Assembly: GCF_030159095.1 (NCBI RefSeq)
Contig: NZ_BRXS01000003.1
Coordinates: forward strand, 1 to 64,000
DNA: 64,000 nt
Source of the DNA: Roseisolibacter agri
GTDB lineage: Bacteria > Gemmatimonadota > Gemmatimonadetes > Gemmatimonadales > Gemmatimonadaceae
Direction of reading: 5' to 3'
The notes under the pieces were generated by a model, which was given only the letters and a program-made list of their open reading frames with translations, was not told where the DNA came from and searched no databases. A program made the position numbers and the translations under genes. Shown one piece after another: positions 50,436 to 59,146 of the stretch; the stretch's first letter is position 1, and every line of letters begins with the position of its first letter.

Positions 50436-50996
50436 TCATCCCGGCGTCTGCGCAGCGCGTTCCAGGGCTTGGGCGAATTCCTCCGCGTCGGTCCAGTCTC
50501 CATCATAGCGCGCGCCGTTCACGAAGAACGTGGGCGTCCCGTTCACGCCGCTGCGCACGCCGCCCGAGAAGTCCGCCTCGATGCGCACGACGTGCGCGTC
50601 GGCCTCCAGGTCGCGGCGCACGCGCTCCGCATCCGCGCCGAGGTCCGCCGCGTAGCGCGCGAGGTGCGCGTCGTCGAGCGCGGCGTGCGAGTCGCGCTGG
50701 TGGTCGAAGATCGCGTCGTGCATCGGCCAGTAGCCCGCCTCGCCGAGCTGCTCGCCCACGCTCTCCGCCGCTTCGGCCGCGTGCAGCGCGTGCGGGTGGA
50801 TCTCGGTCAGCGGGAAGTTGCGCCAGACGAAGCGCAGGCGGTCGCCCAGCCGGCGCTGTACCTCCTGCACGATCGGGTAGGCGCGGCCGCAGTGCGGGCA
50901 CTCGTAGTCGCCGTACTCCACCAGCGTCACGGGCGCGTCGGCGGGGCCCTGCGCGTGGTCCTGCGCCGTCACCGGGTTGCGGAGCCGCGTGCTCAC
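50436..50996 (-). CDS. DsbA-family thioredoxin-like protein
   Basis: A 186-aa thioredoxin-fold protein with the CPHC active site in YGDYECPHCGRAYP, a helical insert (AAESVGEQLGEAGYWPMHDA, part) and the cis-Pro loop NGTPTFFVNG. This is the DsbA/FrnE-like group. There is no signal peptide, so it is likely cytoplasmic, a thiol-disulfide oxidoreductase or isomerase. GTG 50996 overlaps the peroxiredoxin stop (GTGA), so it is coupled to the two stress genes before it. Confidence 0.88.
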   Translation of the reverse strand: MSTRLRNPVTAQDHAQGPADAPVTLVEYGDYECPHCGRAYPIVQEVQRRLGDRLRFVWRNFPLTEIHPHALHAAEAAESVGEQLGEAGYWPMHDAIFDHQRDSHAALDDAHLARYAADLGADAERVRRDLEADAHVVRIEADFSGGVRSGVNGTPTFFVNGARYDGDWTDAEEFAQALERAAQTPG

Positions 50997-51493
50997 GTGG
51001 ACGGTCCTCCCGCAGTGGGCGCGGACGCGGCCAGCCGGTCCAGCGCGTCGAGGATGCCGTCGGCGCCGGGATTGACGCCGACCGGCGAGACGTAGCTCCA
51101 GCGGATCGTGCCCTCCGCGTCGATCACGAACAGCGCGCGCTCCGTGGTGCCGTCCTGCGCGCGGTACACGCCGTAGCGCTGCGCCACGCCGCCCTTCGGC
51201 TCGAAGTCGGCGAGCAGTGGGAAGTGGAGGTGCCGGTCCTCCGCGAAGGCGCGGTGACACCACACGCCGTCCACCGAGATGCCGAGCAGCTCCGCGCCGT
51301 GGCGCCGGAACTCGGGGAGCACCTGGTTGTAGAGCGCCATCTGGTCGCCGCACACGGGGCTCCAGTCGGCGGGATAGAACGCGAGGATCACCGGCCGGCC
51401 GCGCAGCTCGGAGAGCGCGATGCGCTGGTCCGGCGTGACGGACAGCGTGAACTCCGGCGCCGGCGTGCCGGCGGCGAGCGGCGTGGCGGTCAT
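50993..51493 (-). CDS. Peroxiredoxin (AhpC/TSA family)
   Basis: A 166-aa thioredoxin-fold peroxidase with the peroxidatic Cys in FYPADWSPVCGDQM, and the usual PAPEFTL start, LLGISVDGVW and ERALFVIDAEGTIRW. A Ser stands where the TxxC Thr normally is. One other Cys (VWCHRAF) might resolve the disulfide. It reduces hydroperoxides; the downstream DsbA-like protein may recycle it. The start at 51493 overlaps the OsmC stop (ATGA). Confidence 0.88.
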   Translation of the reverse strand: MTATPLAAGTPAPEFTLSVTPDQRIALSELRGRPVILAFYPADWSPVCGDQMALYNQVLPEFRRHGAELLGISVDGVWCHRAFAEDRHLHFPLLADFEPKGGVAQRYGVYRAQDGTTERALFVIDAEGTIRWSYVSPVGVNPGADGILDALDRLAASAPTAGGPST

Positions 51494-52035
51494 GTCGGCA
51501 CCGGCGCAGGCGTGGATAGAGGCATGGCGGTCGCGGGCTGCACCTGCAGGCCGCGCTCGAGCGTCTGCTTCACGGGACAGCGGTCGGCGATGTAGAGCAG
51601 GCGCCTGCGCTGCTCGTCGGTCAGGTCGCCGGCGAACTCCACCTCGCGCTCCAGCCGGCCCGCGCTCACCTCCTCGGTCTCGCACCGCTCGCAGTCGGCG
51701 GCGTGCGCGCGCACGGGCCGCATCCGCACCGTGATCGTCCGCAACGGCCACTGCTTGCGGTTCGCGTACATGCGCACGGTCATCGCGGTGCACGCGGCCA
51801 GCGCGCCGATCAGCAGCTCGTACGGCGTCGGCCCGGTGTCCGCGCCGCCGACGTCCGCCGGCTCGTCGGTCACCAGGGCGTGCGTGCGCGCGGTGAGCCG
51901 CGTCGTGTAGCCGCCACCCTCGTCGAGGCGCGCCTCGACCCAGGCGATGGGCGGCGCGGCACTCGACGCGGCGGCGGTCGCGGCGGTGGTCGCGGCGGAG
52001 CTGGAGTCTGGCACGGGCTCACCTCCCGGGGTCAC
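51490..52035 (-). CDS. OsmC-family protein
   Basis: A 181-aa OsmC-like protein with the two conserved Cys of the organic-hydroperoxide site: LIGALAACTAMTVRMY and IADRCPVKQTLERG. A low-complexity Ala/Ser/Thr N-terminus (about 30 aa) is extra. The CERCETEE loop suggests the YhfA-like branch. OsmC, peroxiredoxin and DsbA-like protein form one translationally coupled peroxide-defence operon. Confidence 0.88.
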   Translation of the reverse strand: MTPGGEPVPDSSSAATTAATAAASSAAPPIAWVEARLDEGGGYTTRLTARTHALVTDEPADVGGADTGPTPYELLIGALAACTAMTVRMYANRKQWPLRTITVRMRPVRAHAADCERCETEEVSAGRLEREVEFAGDLTDEQRRRLLYIADRCPVKQTLERGLQVQPATAMPLSTPAPVPT

Positions 52036-52112
52036 GGGTCATGGCATGTGGAACGGCCGTCCCTGAAAGATCGGGGCCGCGCCGCCGGCCGCCACGCACG
52101 TCACCAGGAGCG

Positions 52113-52772
52113 TCACCACGCGCGCTCCATCTCCGTCAGCCGGTCCGCGAGCGCGCGCGGCAGGAAGCAGTGTAGCCCGCAGGCGACCAGCCCGGCGCGG
52201 CGCACCACGCGGCGCAGCCAGGTGGCGTCGTGCTGCTGCGGAAAGGTCGTGTCGCCCTCCAGCTCGTCGTTCCGCGTCAGCAGCTCCAGATACAGCATCC
52301 CGTCGGCGCGCGCCGCCAGCCGCGGCAGCCCGTCGGTCAGCTCGGCGGGCGTCAGATAGTTGAGCACGTCCGTCGCCAGCACGAGGTCGTAGCCGTCGCG
52401 CAGCGGCAGCGCGTCCAGCGACGCGAGGTCGCCGAGGATGAGGTCGCGCCGCGCGCCGAACCGCCGCACCGCGTACTCGCTCGGATCGACGCCCTGGTAG
52501 ACGATGCCCGGGCGCGCCCGACGCAGCGCGGCGCGCCACGCCCCCTCGCCGGCGCCCACGTCGAGCACGGTCCGCACGGGCCGCCCCAGCAGGTACTCCG
52601 CCGCCGCGACGACGAACGCGGCGGTACGGTTCAGCTCCGCGGTCGTGCGCACGCGGTGCGCGGGCGAGCGGTACCACTTGTCGAAGTAGGCGCGGTCGTA
52701 CGCCTTGGGACGTGTGGAGCGTGGCGGCACGGACGTGGGCGGGCGGCTGGAGGTCGATGCGGGCGCGCGCAA
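52113..52772 (-). CDS. Class I SAM-dependent methyltransferase
   Basis: A 219-aa protein. Motif I is VLDVGAGEGAW, the acidic end of strand 2 GVDPSEY, motif II-like YDLVLATDVLNYL, and a late strand MLYLELLTRND. The fold is that of small-molecule methyltransferases; the substrate cannot be read. The N-terminal ~22 residues (Pro/Ser-rich) may be untranslated, with the true start nearer AYDRAYFDKWY. It is divergent from the amine oxidase. Confidence 0.82.
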   Translation of the reverse strand: MRAPASTSSRPPTSVPPRSTRPKAYDRAYFDKWYRSPAHRVRTTAELNRTAAFVVAAAEYLLGRPVRTVLDVGAGEGAWRAALRRARPGIVYQGVDPSEYAVRRFGARRDLILGDLASLDALPLRDGYDLVLATDVLNYLTPAELTDGLPRLAARADGMLYLELLTRNDELEGDTTFPQQHDATWLRRVVRRAGLVACGLHCFLPRALADRLTEMERAW

Positions 52773-52847
52773 TCTGCACCCCGGGCGCCCTTGCCGGGAT
52801 CGCAGGGCTCCGGTAGTGTCGCGAGCGAGTCACCGCCGATCCCGATC

Positions 52848-54533
52848 ATGTCCCGCACCCCACTCCACGCGCTGCTGGTGCGCGCGGCGCACGCCGCACG
52901 CGCCGCGGCCGAGCTGCGCGCGCCGCTCGACGAGGTCGCGCCGGCGCTGCACGAGGCGCGCGCGATCACGCGCCGCCGCTTCGTCGCGGGCATGGGCGCG
53001 GGCGTCGGCGCGCTGGCACTCGACGCGTGCGCGCGTCCGACCGTCGCGCCGCCCGCGACGCCCGCCGCCTCGCGCGACGCGAGCGTCCTCGTCGTCGGCG
53101 CGGGGATCGCGGGCCTCACCACCGCGTGGCGCCTGCGCGAGCGCGGCATCCCCGTGCGCGTGGTCGACGCGCAGCCGCGCGTGGGCGGACGCATGCTCTC
53201 GCTGCGCGACCACTTCGCCGACGGGCAGGTCGCGGAGCTGGGCGGGGAGCTGATCGACACGGGCCACGTGCGCATCCGCGCGCTCGCCATGGAGCTCGGC
53301 ATCCCGCTCGACGACCTCGCGACCGACGACCGCGCGCTCGCCGACGCGGTGTGGCACATGGGAGGCGCGCGCCGCAGGGACGCGGAGGTGATGGCGGCGT
53401 TCGCGCCGGTGGGCGCGGCGATCGCGCGCGACCTCGCGGACGTCGACGTCGACGCGATCGGCGTCGCGCAGCCGGCGCTCGCCGCGGCGCTCGATCGGAT
53501 GTCGATCGCCGAGTGGATGGAGCGCCGCGGCGTGAGCGGGTGGATGCGCGAGCTGCTGGCGGTCGCCTACACGACCGAGTGCGGGCTGGAGCCCGACCGC
53601 CAGTCCGCGCTCAACCTGCTGACGCTCATCGACCCGTCGCCCGATCCGTTCCGCATCTTCGGCGACAGCGACGAGCGCTTCCACGTGCGCGGCGGCAACG
53701 ACCGCATCGTGCACGCGCTCGCGGACCGACTGGGCGAGCCCGCGTTCGACCTGGGGATGCGGCTGGTCGCGCTCGCGCCGCGCGCCACGGGTGGCTGGCG
53801 CGCGACGTTCGAGCGCGGCGGCGCGACGCTCGACACCGACGCCACGCACGTCGTGCTCGCGCTGCCGTTCACGCTGCTGCGCGACGTGCGGCTGGACGCG
53901 CCGCTCTCGCCCGCCAAGCGGCGCGCGATCGCGGAGCTGGGCTACGGCACCAACGCGAAGCTGATGGTGGGCTTCGGCGAGCGCGTGTGGCGCACGCGGC
54001 ACCGCTCCAACGGCTCGGTGCTCAGCGACCTGCCCTTCCAGCTGACGTGGGAGACGAGCCGGCTGCAGCCCGGCGCGTCGGGCATCCTCACCAACTTCAC
54101 GGGCGGCGCGCACGGCGTCGCGCTGGGCAGCGGCACGGCGGCCGGGCAGGCGGGCGCGTTCGTGCGCGACCTCGACACGGTGCTGCCGGGCGTCGCCGCG
54201 GCGCGCGCGGGGATGCGCGAGGCGCGCTTCCACTGGCCCACGCACGCATGGACGCGCGGCAGCTACGCCGCCTACCTCCCCGGCCAGTGGACCGCGATCC
54301 GCGGCGCGGAGGGCGAGCGCGCGGGCACGCTGCACTTCGCGGGCGAGCACACGTCGCGCGACGCGCAGGGCTTCATGGAGGGCGGCTGCGAGAGCGGCGA
54401 GCGCGCCGCGCGCGAGGTGCTCGCGTCGCTCGGTTTCGGCGCCGCACCTGCACCCTGGCTGGACGTCGAGCGCACGCGCCTCGCGACGCGGCGTCACGCG
54501 GTGCGCGACGCGGTCGCGCAGCTGCTCGCATAG
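52848..54533 (+). CDS. Tat-exported flavin monoamine oxidase family protein
   Basis: A 561-aa FAD enzyme. A long n-region (~40 aa) precedes a twin-arginine signal (TRRRFVAGMGAGVGALALDA). The FAD fingerprint is VVGAGIAGLTTAWRL with RVGGRMLSL behind it, and the C-terminus has the second flavin motif LHFAGEHTSRDAQGFMEGG. The usual Lys that activates water in amine oxidases could lie in the AKLMVGFGERVW strand. It oxidises amines or amino acids outside the membrane. Start ATG 52848. The mutarotase gene follows after six bases. Confidence 0.87.
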   Translation: MSRTPLHALLVRAAHAARAAAELRAPLDEVAPALHEARAITRRRFVAGMGAGVGALALDACARPTVAPPATPAASRDASVLVVGAGIAGLTTAWRLRERGIPVRVVDAQPRVGGRMLSLRDHFADGQVAELGGELIDTGHVRIRALAMELGIPLDDLATDDRALADAVWHMGGARRRDAEVMAAFAPVGAAIARDLADVDVDAIGVAQPALAAALDRMSIAEWMERRGVSGWMRELLAVAYTTECGLEPDRQSALNLLTLIDPSPDPFRIFGDSDERFHVRGGNDRIVHALADRLGEPAFDLGMRLVALAPRATGGWRATFERGGATLDTDATHVVLALPFTLLRDVRLDAPLSPAKRRAIAELGYGTNAKLMVGFGERVWRTRHRSNGSVLSDLPFQLTWETSRLQPGASGILTNFTGGAHGVALGSGTAAGQAGAFVRDLDTVLPGVAAARAGMREARFHWPTHAWTRGSYAAYLPGQWTAIRGAEGERAGTLHFAGEHTSRDAQGFMEGGCESGERAAREVLASLGFGAAPAPWLDVERTRLATRRHAVRDAVAQLLA

Positions 54534-54539
54534 CGTCAG

Positions 54540-55382
54540 ATGAACGGCGAGCGTGGAGGCCTGCGCACGGTGACGCTGACCGCGTCGGACGGCGCGCGCG
54601 CGGAGGTCGCGACGCACGGCGCGCACGTGCTGTCGTGGCAGGCGGCCGGCGACGCGCGCGAGCGGCTCTTCCTGAGCGAGCGCACGGAGCTGCGCGCGGG
54701 CGTCGCGATCCGCGGCGGCATCCCGGTGATCTTCCCGCAGTTCGCGACGTCGGGCCCGCTGCCGCGCCACGGCTTCGCGCGCACGCTGCCGTGGACGCTC
54801 GTCGACGCCGGCGCGACCGACGGCGGCCGCACGCGCGCGACGCTGCGGCTCGGCCACACGGAAGTGACGCAGGCGATCTGGCCGCACCGCTTCGTCGCCG
54901 AGCTGACGGTGACGATCGGCGGCGCGACGCTGGAGGTCGCGCTGGCGGTGACGAACGCCGACGCCGCGCCGCTCTCGTTCACCGCGGCGCTGCACACGTA
55001 CCTGCGCGTCGCGGACGTCGCGCGCGCGGCGCTGCACGGCCTGCGCGGACTGCGCTATCGCGACTCCACCGCGGGCGGCGCGGAGCGCGTCGATCGGGAC
55101 GATGCGCTGACGGTGCCCGGCGAGGTCGATCGCATCTACCTCGACGTGCCGACCGCGCTGGAGCTGCGGGACGCCGGCGCGCCCGCGCTCACGGTCGACA
55201 TGGACGGCTTCCGCGACGTCGTGGTGTGGAACCCGGGCGCCGAGCGTGCGGCGGCGCTGTCGGACCTGGAGCTGGGCGGCTGGTCGCGGTTCCTGTGCGT
55301 CGAGGCCGCGGTGGTGGCCGAGCCCGTGGTGCTGGCGCCGGGCGCGCACTGGCGTGGCGCGCAGACGCTCACCGCGCGCTGA
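54540..55382 (+). CDS. D-hexose-6-phosphate mutarotase (YeaD-like)
   Basis: A 280-aa galactose-mutarotase-fold protein of the glucose-6-phosphate 1-epimerase group: GAHVLSWQ, GGIPVIFPQF, LPRHGFARTLPW with the catalytic His, FTAALHTYLRVADV with the second His, and VVWNPG near the end, plus the family's final VAEPVVLAPGAHWRGAQTL (part). It interconverts alpha and beta anomers of hexose 6-phosphates in the cytoplasm. Confidence 0.88.
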   Translation: MNGERGGLRTVTLTASDGARAEVATHGAHVLSWQAAGDARERLFLSERTELRAGVAIRGGIPVIFPQFATSGPLPRHGFARTLPWTLVDAGATDGGRTRATLRLGHTEVTQAIWPHRFVAELTVTIGGATLEVALAVTNADAAPLSFTAALHTYLRVADVARAALHGLRGLRYRDSTAGGAERVDRDDALTVPGEVDRIYLDVPTALELRDAGAPALTVDMDGFRDVVVWNPGAERAAALSDLELGGWSRFLCVEAAVVAEPVVLAPGAHWRGAQTLTAR

Positions 55383-55398
55383 GTCGCCCGTTGGACCA

Positions 55399-55539
55399 GA
55401 CAACGGCATTGCAAGGATGAAGATCGGATAAGGTCTGATAAAGACGGATGGCTCCGCGTGACGCGAGAATCCTCGCGCTCCGCCGGAGCCATCCGCTCTT
55501 ATCAGATCTTCTCAGCCTTTCATCCTTGCTGCCGTTGTC
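55399..55539. repeat. Long imperfect palindrome, 141 bp
   Basis: The ends GACAACGGCA (55399-55408) and TGCCGTTGTC (55530-55539) are exact inverses. Inner arms continue with GCAAGGATGAA/TTTCATCCTTGC, CTGATAA/TTATCAG and CGGATGGCTCC/GGAGCCATCCG around a centre near 55470. It lies between convergent genes (mutarotase plus, BTAD regulator minus), so it could serve as a terminator, but it is far longer than needed for that. Confidence 0.78.
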
Positions 55540-55566
55540 GTTCGGGTCCGGCGCGCCATGCACCGA

Positions 55567-58548
55567 TCAGGGCGCGTTGAGCGCCGCGCGTACCTCGTCC
55601 ACCTGTGGACGCAGCTCCGGATCGGGGTCCGCGCGAAGCATCAGGAAGCGCTCGTACGCGTCGCGCGCCGCGTCCATGTCGCCCTCCTGCGCCGCGTAGC
55701 GCCCCTCGTCGCGCAGCGCCGCCGCGAGGTAGCGCGGCCACGCGACCTGGTACCCGCGCCGCCGCACCGCACCGAGCGCGGAGCGACCGTCGCCCAGGCG
55801 CGCGTGCAGCCGCGCGACGAGGATGGGTGCATACGCCACCGCATCGTCGCTCACCGCGGCGGTCAACGCCAGCGCGTCGAGCCGCGCGACCGCGGCCGCC
55901 GCATCCGGCGCGCGGCGCTCGACGGCCAGCGCCGCCTCGAGCAGCGCCGCGCACGCAGCGCCTCCCGCCGCCGCCGGCGGCGCGGCGAGCGGCACCCGCA
56001 GCGGCTCCGCGCGCAGCTGCTCGACCGCGCGGCGCACGCCGGCCGTGTCGCCGCGCGCCAGCCGCCAATGCGCCACCACGCACACGTCCGCCAGCTGGAT
56101 CGCGCGCGCCGTCGGCTCGGCCGCGGGCGCCGCGTCGGCGGCGCGCTGCAGCGTCAGCGCCGCGGCGTCGCCGGCGTCGCGCCGCCCGTCGCCGTACAAC
56201 GCGTCCAGCACCCGCAGCCGCAGGTGCCCGCGCGTCCCGGGCCGCAGCTCGGCCAGCCGCTCGGTGGCGGCCAGCGCGTCGCGCGCGCGGCCCTCGTTCA
56301 GCGCCAGCGCATGCTCGGCCAGCAGCGCGTCCACCCGGTCCGCCGGCCGGCCGCCGCGCGCCGCCAGCTGCCGCACCGCGCGCCGCGCATCGTCCAGCGC
56401 CACCGCGTCCTGCTGCGACGCCATCGCGATCGCGCGCAGGTTGGTGGGCCCGAGCTGCGCCAGCGACGCCCGCATCGTCCGCAGCGCCGTCGAGTCGCCG
56501 GCGACGACGGCCGCCCGCCAGCGGAGGAAGGGCGCGAGCGGCAGGCGCGCGTCGACCGCCTGCGACGCGTCGATCTGCGCCAGCAGCTCGCGCGCGGGCA
56601 CGTACGTCGGCTCCAGCGCGAGCGCGCGACGCAGCGCCGTGATCGCGCGCGTCCGGCCGTCGCCGATCCCCACGGTCGCCCCCTCGTGGTGGAGGCGCGC
56701 GGCCAGCTCGAACCAGGGCTCCGCCCGATCCGGCGTGAGGTCGATGAGCCGCTCCCAGGCCGCCACCTGCTCCTCGGCGCTCGACGGCGCCGGGTAGCGC
56801 GGGCCCGCCAGCGCCACCAGCAGCGCCCGCGCGCGCTCGTCCAGCGTCGAGCGCTCGCGCCACGCCAGCGCGATCGCCCGCGCGCGCGGCGCCGACAGGT
56901 GCAGGCGGTCGCTCGCCCGCGCCAGCTGCAGCGCCGCCAGCGCGAACGTCGAGTCGACCTGCAGCGCCTCCTCGAAGCGGCGCACCGCCACCGCGTGGCT
57001 GCCGCGCCGGAACGCCGCCTGCCCGTCGAGGAACGCCCGCAGCGCGCGCAACGACCCGGTCGTCTGGCTGGAGAGCGACGCGTCCTCGCCGGCACCGAGG
57101 ACCAGGAGCCGCGCCGCGAGCCGATCCACCAGCGCCGTCACGCTGTCCGCCGGCCCCTCCACGCTCGCCTCGGCGCTCGCCTCCCCGGACGGGACGGCGA
57201 CGACGGTCGCGCTCACCACGACCCGGCTCGGCGTCCCCACGACGCTGCCGACGACCACCCGCTCGGCTCCCAGCCGCTCCGCGAGGCGCACGACCGTGTC
57301 GCGCGGGACCTCGCCACTTCCGGTGAGACCGGCGGAGCGCCATGCGGCCAGGACGGTGCCAGCATCCACCGAGCGCGCACTGCTGTCGTCCGCCAGGCGC
57401 GCCGCGAGCAGCTCGGCCAGCCCGTCGCGGAGGTAGGCGAGCGACCCGCTGGCGCCGGTCACCCGGAAGGGGGCGACCACCACCTTCTGCTCCAGGCGCG
57501 GCGCCGCGGCGACCGGCGCGGCGGGCGGCTCGCGCCGCCACCAGACGACCCCCGCGACCAGGGCGACGACGACCGCGATCGCGGCGGCGACGCCCAGCCG
57601 CCAGCGCGGGCGCCCCGGCGCCGGGACCACGCGCACCGGTCCCGCGTCCGGGTCGGCGATGCGGACCGGCAGCGCGGCGGCAGCGACCTCGGGCTCCGGC
57701 GCGGGCTCGGGCTCCGGCTCGACCTCCGTCGGCGGCGCCAGCGTCGGCGTGAAGGCGGGCGGCGAGGCGAGCACCGCGGTCGCCGCGGCGGCCGTCGCTC
57801 CCGCGGCCGCGGGCTGCGCCTCGCGCTGCCAGTCGATCGGCTCGCGGAGCCGGGCGGCGAACGAGCTGACGACCGGGTCGGGGTCGAGGCCGAGCTGGTC
57901 GCGGAGCAGCGTCTCGTGCAGGCGTGCGTGCTGGAGGGCGCCGGCGCGGTCGCCCGTCTGGGCGAGCACCGTCATCAGCGAGACCGCGACCGAGGCGTCG
58001 AGCGGGCGGATCGCGGCCAGCCGCCGGCGCCAGTCGAGCGCCTCGCGCACGTCGCCCGCGTCCTCGGCCGCGCGCGCCAGCCGGTCGAGCGCGCCGGCGG
58101 CCCGGTCTTCCAGGCGCTGCCGCTGGGCGGTCGCCCACTGCTCGAACTCCACCGAGCCCGGCAGGAAGAAGCCGTCGAGGAAGGGCCCCTGGTAGAGCGC
58201 GGCCGCACGCTCCAGCTCGTCGTTCGCGAGCGCGGCCTCGAGCTCCCCGACGTCGCTCGTGAGCCGCTCGCGGTTGAGCCGGATGTCGCCCGAGGTCACG
58301 AACAGGTCGTCGGCGCCGAGCGCGCGTCGCGCGGCATAGAGCGCCTGGGTCAGCGAGTGGCGCGCGCGCTCCTCCTCCGCCTCGGGCCAGAGCAGGGTGA
58401 CCAGCTTGTCCCGGCTCAGCCCGCTGTCGCCGGCCACGGCGAGCACCGCGAGCAACGCCTGGAGGCGGCGCTGACTCGCCGCGCCGCCCAGGGGTTCGCC
58501 CGCCGCGTCGGCGACATGAGTGCCGCCAAATGTCCGTAGCCTGAGCAC
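55567..58548 (-). CDS. Large BTAD-domain regulator with transmembrane helix and TPR array
   Basis: A 993-aa protein from GTG 58548. It has an N-terminal winged-helix/SARP-like DNA-binding region (LRTFGGTHVADAAGEPL, SRDKLVTLLWPEAEEERARH: part) and a BTAD helical domain (to ~250). A Pro/Ala/Glu-rich linker follows, then one membrane helix (LGVAAAIAVVVALVAGVVWW, near 315), a TolB/adenylate-cyclase-like domain (VVVAPFRVTGA, LAYLRDGLAELLAARL) and ~500 residues of TPR-like helices. This architecture, with a membrane-tethered DNA-binding domain, is common in Gemmatimonadota and suggests sensing at the membrane. Target genes are unknown. Confidence 0.85.
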   Translation of the reverse strand: MLRLRTFGGTHVADAAGEPLGGAASQRRLQALLAVLAVAGDSGLSRDKLVTLLWPEAEEERARHSLTQALYAARRALGADDLFVTSGDIRLNRERLTSDVGELEAALANDELERAAALYQGPFLDGFFLPGSVEFEQWATAQRQRLEDRAAGALDRLARAAEDAGDVREALDWRRRLAAIRPLDASVAVSLMTVLAQTGDRAGALQHARLHETLLRDQLGLDPDPVVSSFAARLREPIDWQREAQPAAAGATAAAATAVLASPPAFTPTLAPPTEVEPEPEPAPEPEVAAAALPVRIADPDAGPVRVVPAPGRPRWRLGVAAAIAVVVALVAGVVWWRREPPAAPVAAAPRLEQKVVVAPFRVTGASGSLAYLRDGLAELLAARLADDSSARSVDAGTVLAAWRSAGLTGSGEVPRDTVVRLAERLGAERVVVGSVVGTPSRVVVSATVVAVPSGEASAEASVEGPADSVTALVDRLAARLLVLGAGEDASLSSQTTGSLRALRAFLDGQAAFRRGSHAVAVRRFEEALQVDSTFALAALQLARASDRLHLSAPRARAIALAWRERSTLDERARALLVALAGPRYPAPSSAEEQVAAWERLIDLTPDRAEPWFELAARLHHEGATVGIGDGRTRAITALRRALALEPTYVPARELLAQIDASQAVDARLPLAPFLRWRAAVVAGDSTALRTMRASLAQLGPTNLRAIAMASQQDAVALDDARRAVRQLAARGGRPADRVDALLAEHALALNEGRARDALAATERLAELRPGTRGHLRLRVLDALYGDGRRDAGDAAALTLQRAADAAPAAEPTARAIQLADVCVVAHWRLARGDTAGVRRAVEQLRAEPLRVPLAAPPAAAGGAACAALLEAALAVERRAPDAAAAVARLDALALTAAVSDDAVAYAPILVARLHARLGDGRSALGAVRRRGYQVAWPRYLAAALRDEGRYAAQEGDMDAARDAYERFLMLRADPDPELRPQVDEVRAALNAP

Positions 58549-58762
58549 TTACGCTCCGTTTGAGATCCGTCTGAGGTTCGCGTGAGGATGCCGTGAGGGC
58601 TCCGGTCTACACTCCCGCCCGTGCCGCGAGCAGCGCCCCGAACGTGGCGGGCGCGGCCCGACGGCAGGCCCGCCGAGGGCCGTCCTCGTCGAAGCATAGT
58701 GCGCCCGCAGACCCCGAGCCGTGGCGGTGCGCACGCCCCCACCCGTCCCACCGAGGTGATCG

Positions 58763-59146
58763 ATGCCCCGATCCACGGAGCCGAGCGCGACAGTGACGCG
58801 CGCGGATCTCGAGACGCTCGCGCAGGTCGCGATGCTGCGCTTCCCGCTGCGCGCCTCCGAGTCGCGCCGGCTGGAGCGCATGCGCACCCTGCTCGCCGCT
58901 GGCACCGAGCTCGGGCGTGCGCTGGGTTCGTACACCCATTGCGGCCTCGTCAACTGTCAGGGCTCGCACGGCGTCGGCAGCCTGTGCGACGAGGGCGAGG
59001 CGTTCTACGCAGCCTTCGTGCGGTATACCGAGCTGATGCACGACATCGCGGAGGAGTACCGTCACTTCACGCACGAGGCGCCCAGCCCGTTGATCGTCGC
59101 GGGCCTCGACCGGGGCGCGGGCCAGCCGCAGCTGGAGGTCGCATGA
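58763..59146 (+). CDS. Hypothetical protein coupled to otsA
   Basis: A 127-aa soluble protein with a good ribosome site (GAGGTGAT) before ATG 58763. It contains THCGLVNCQGSHGVGSLCDEG, in which three Cys and a His could bind metal (quoted in part), and a helical N-terminus (LETLAQVAMLRFPLRASESRRL, part). Its stop overlaps the otsA start (ATGA), so the two are made together. No family is recognised. Confidence 0.72.
   Translation: MPRSTEPSATVTRADLETLAQVAMLRFPLRASESRRLERMRTLLAAGTELGRALGSYTHCGLVNCQGSHGVGSLCDEGEAFYAAFVRYTELMHDIAEEYRHFTHEAPSPLIVAGLDRGAGQPQLEVA

Noticed and set aside
55558-58539. Plus-strand open frame of 993 codons opposite the BTAD gene
   Set aside because: Exact antisense shadow of the regulator; repetitive Arg/Gln/His-rich translation.
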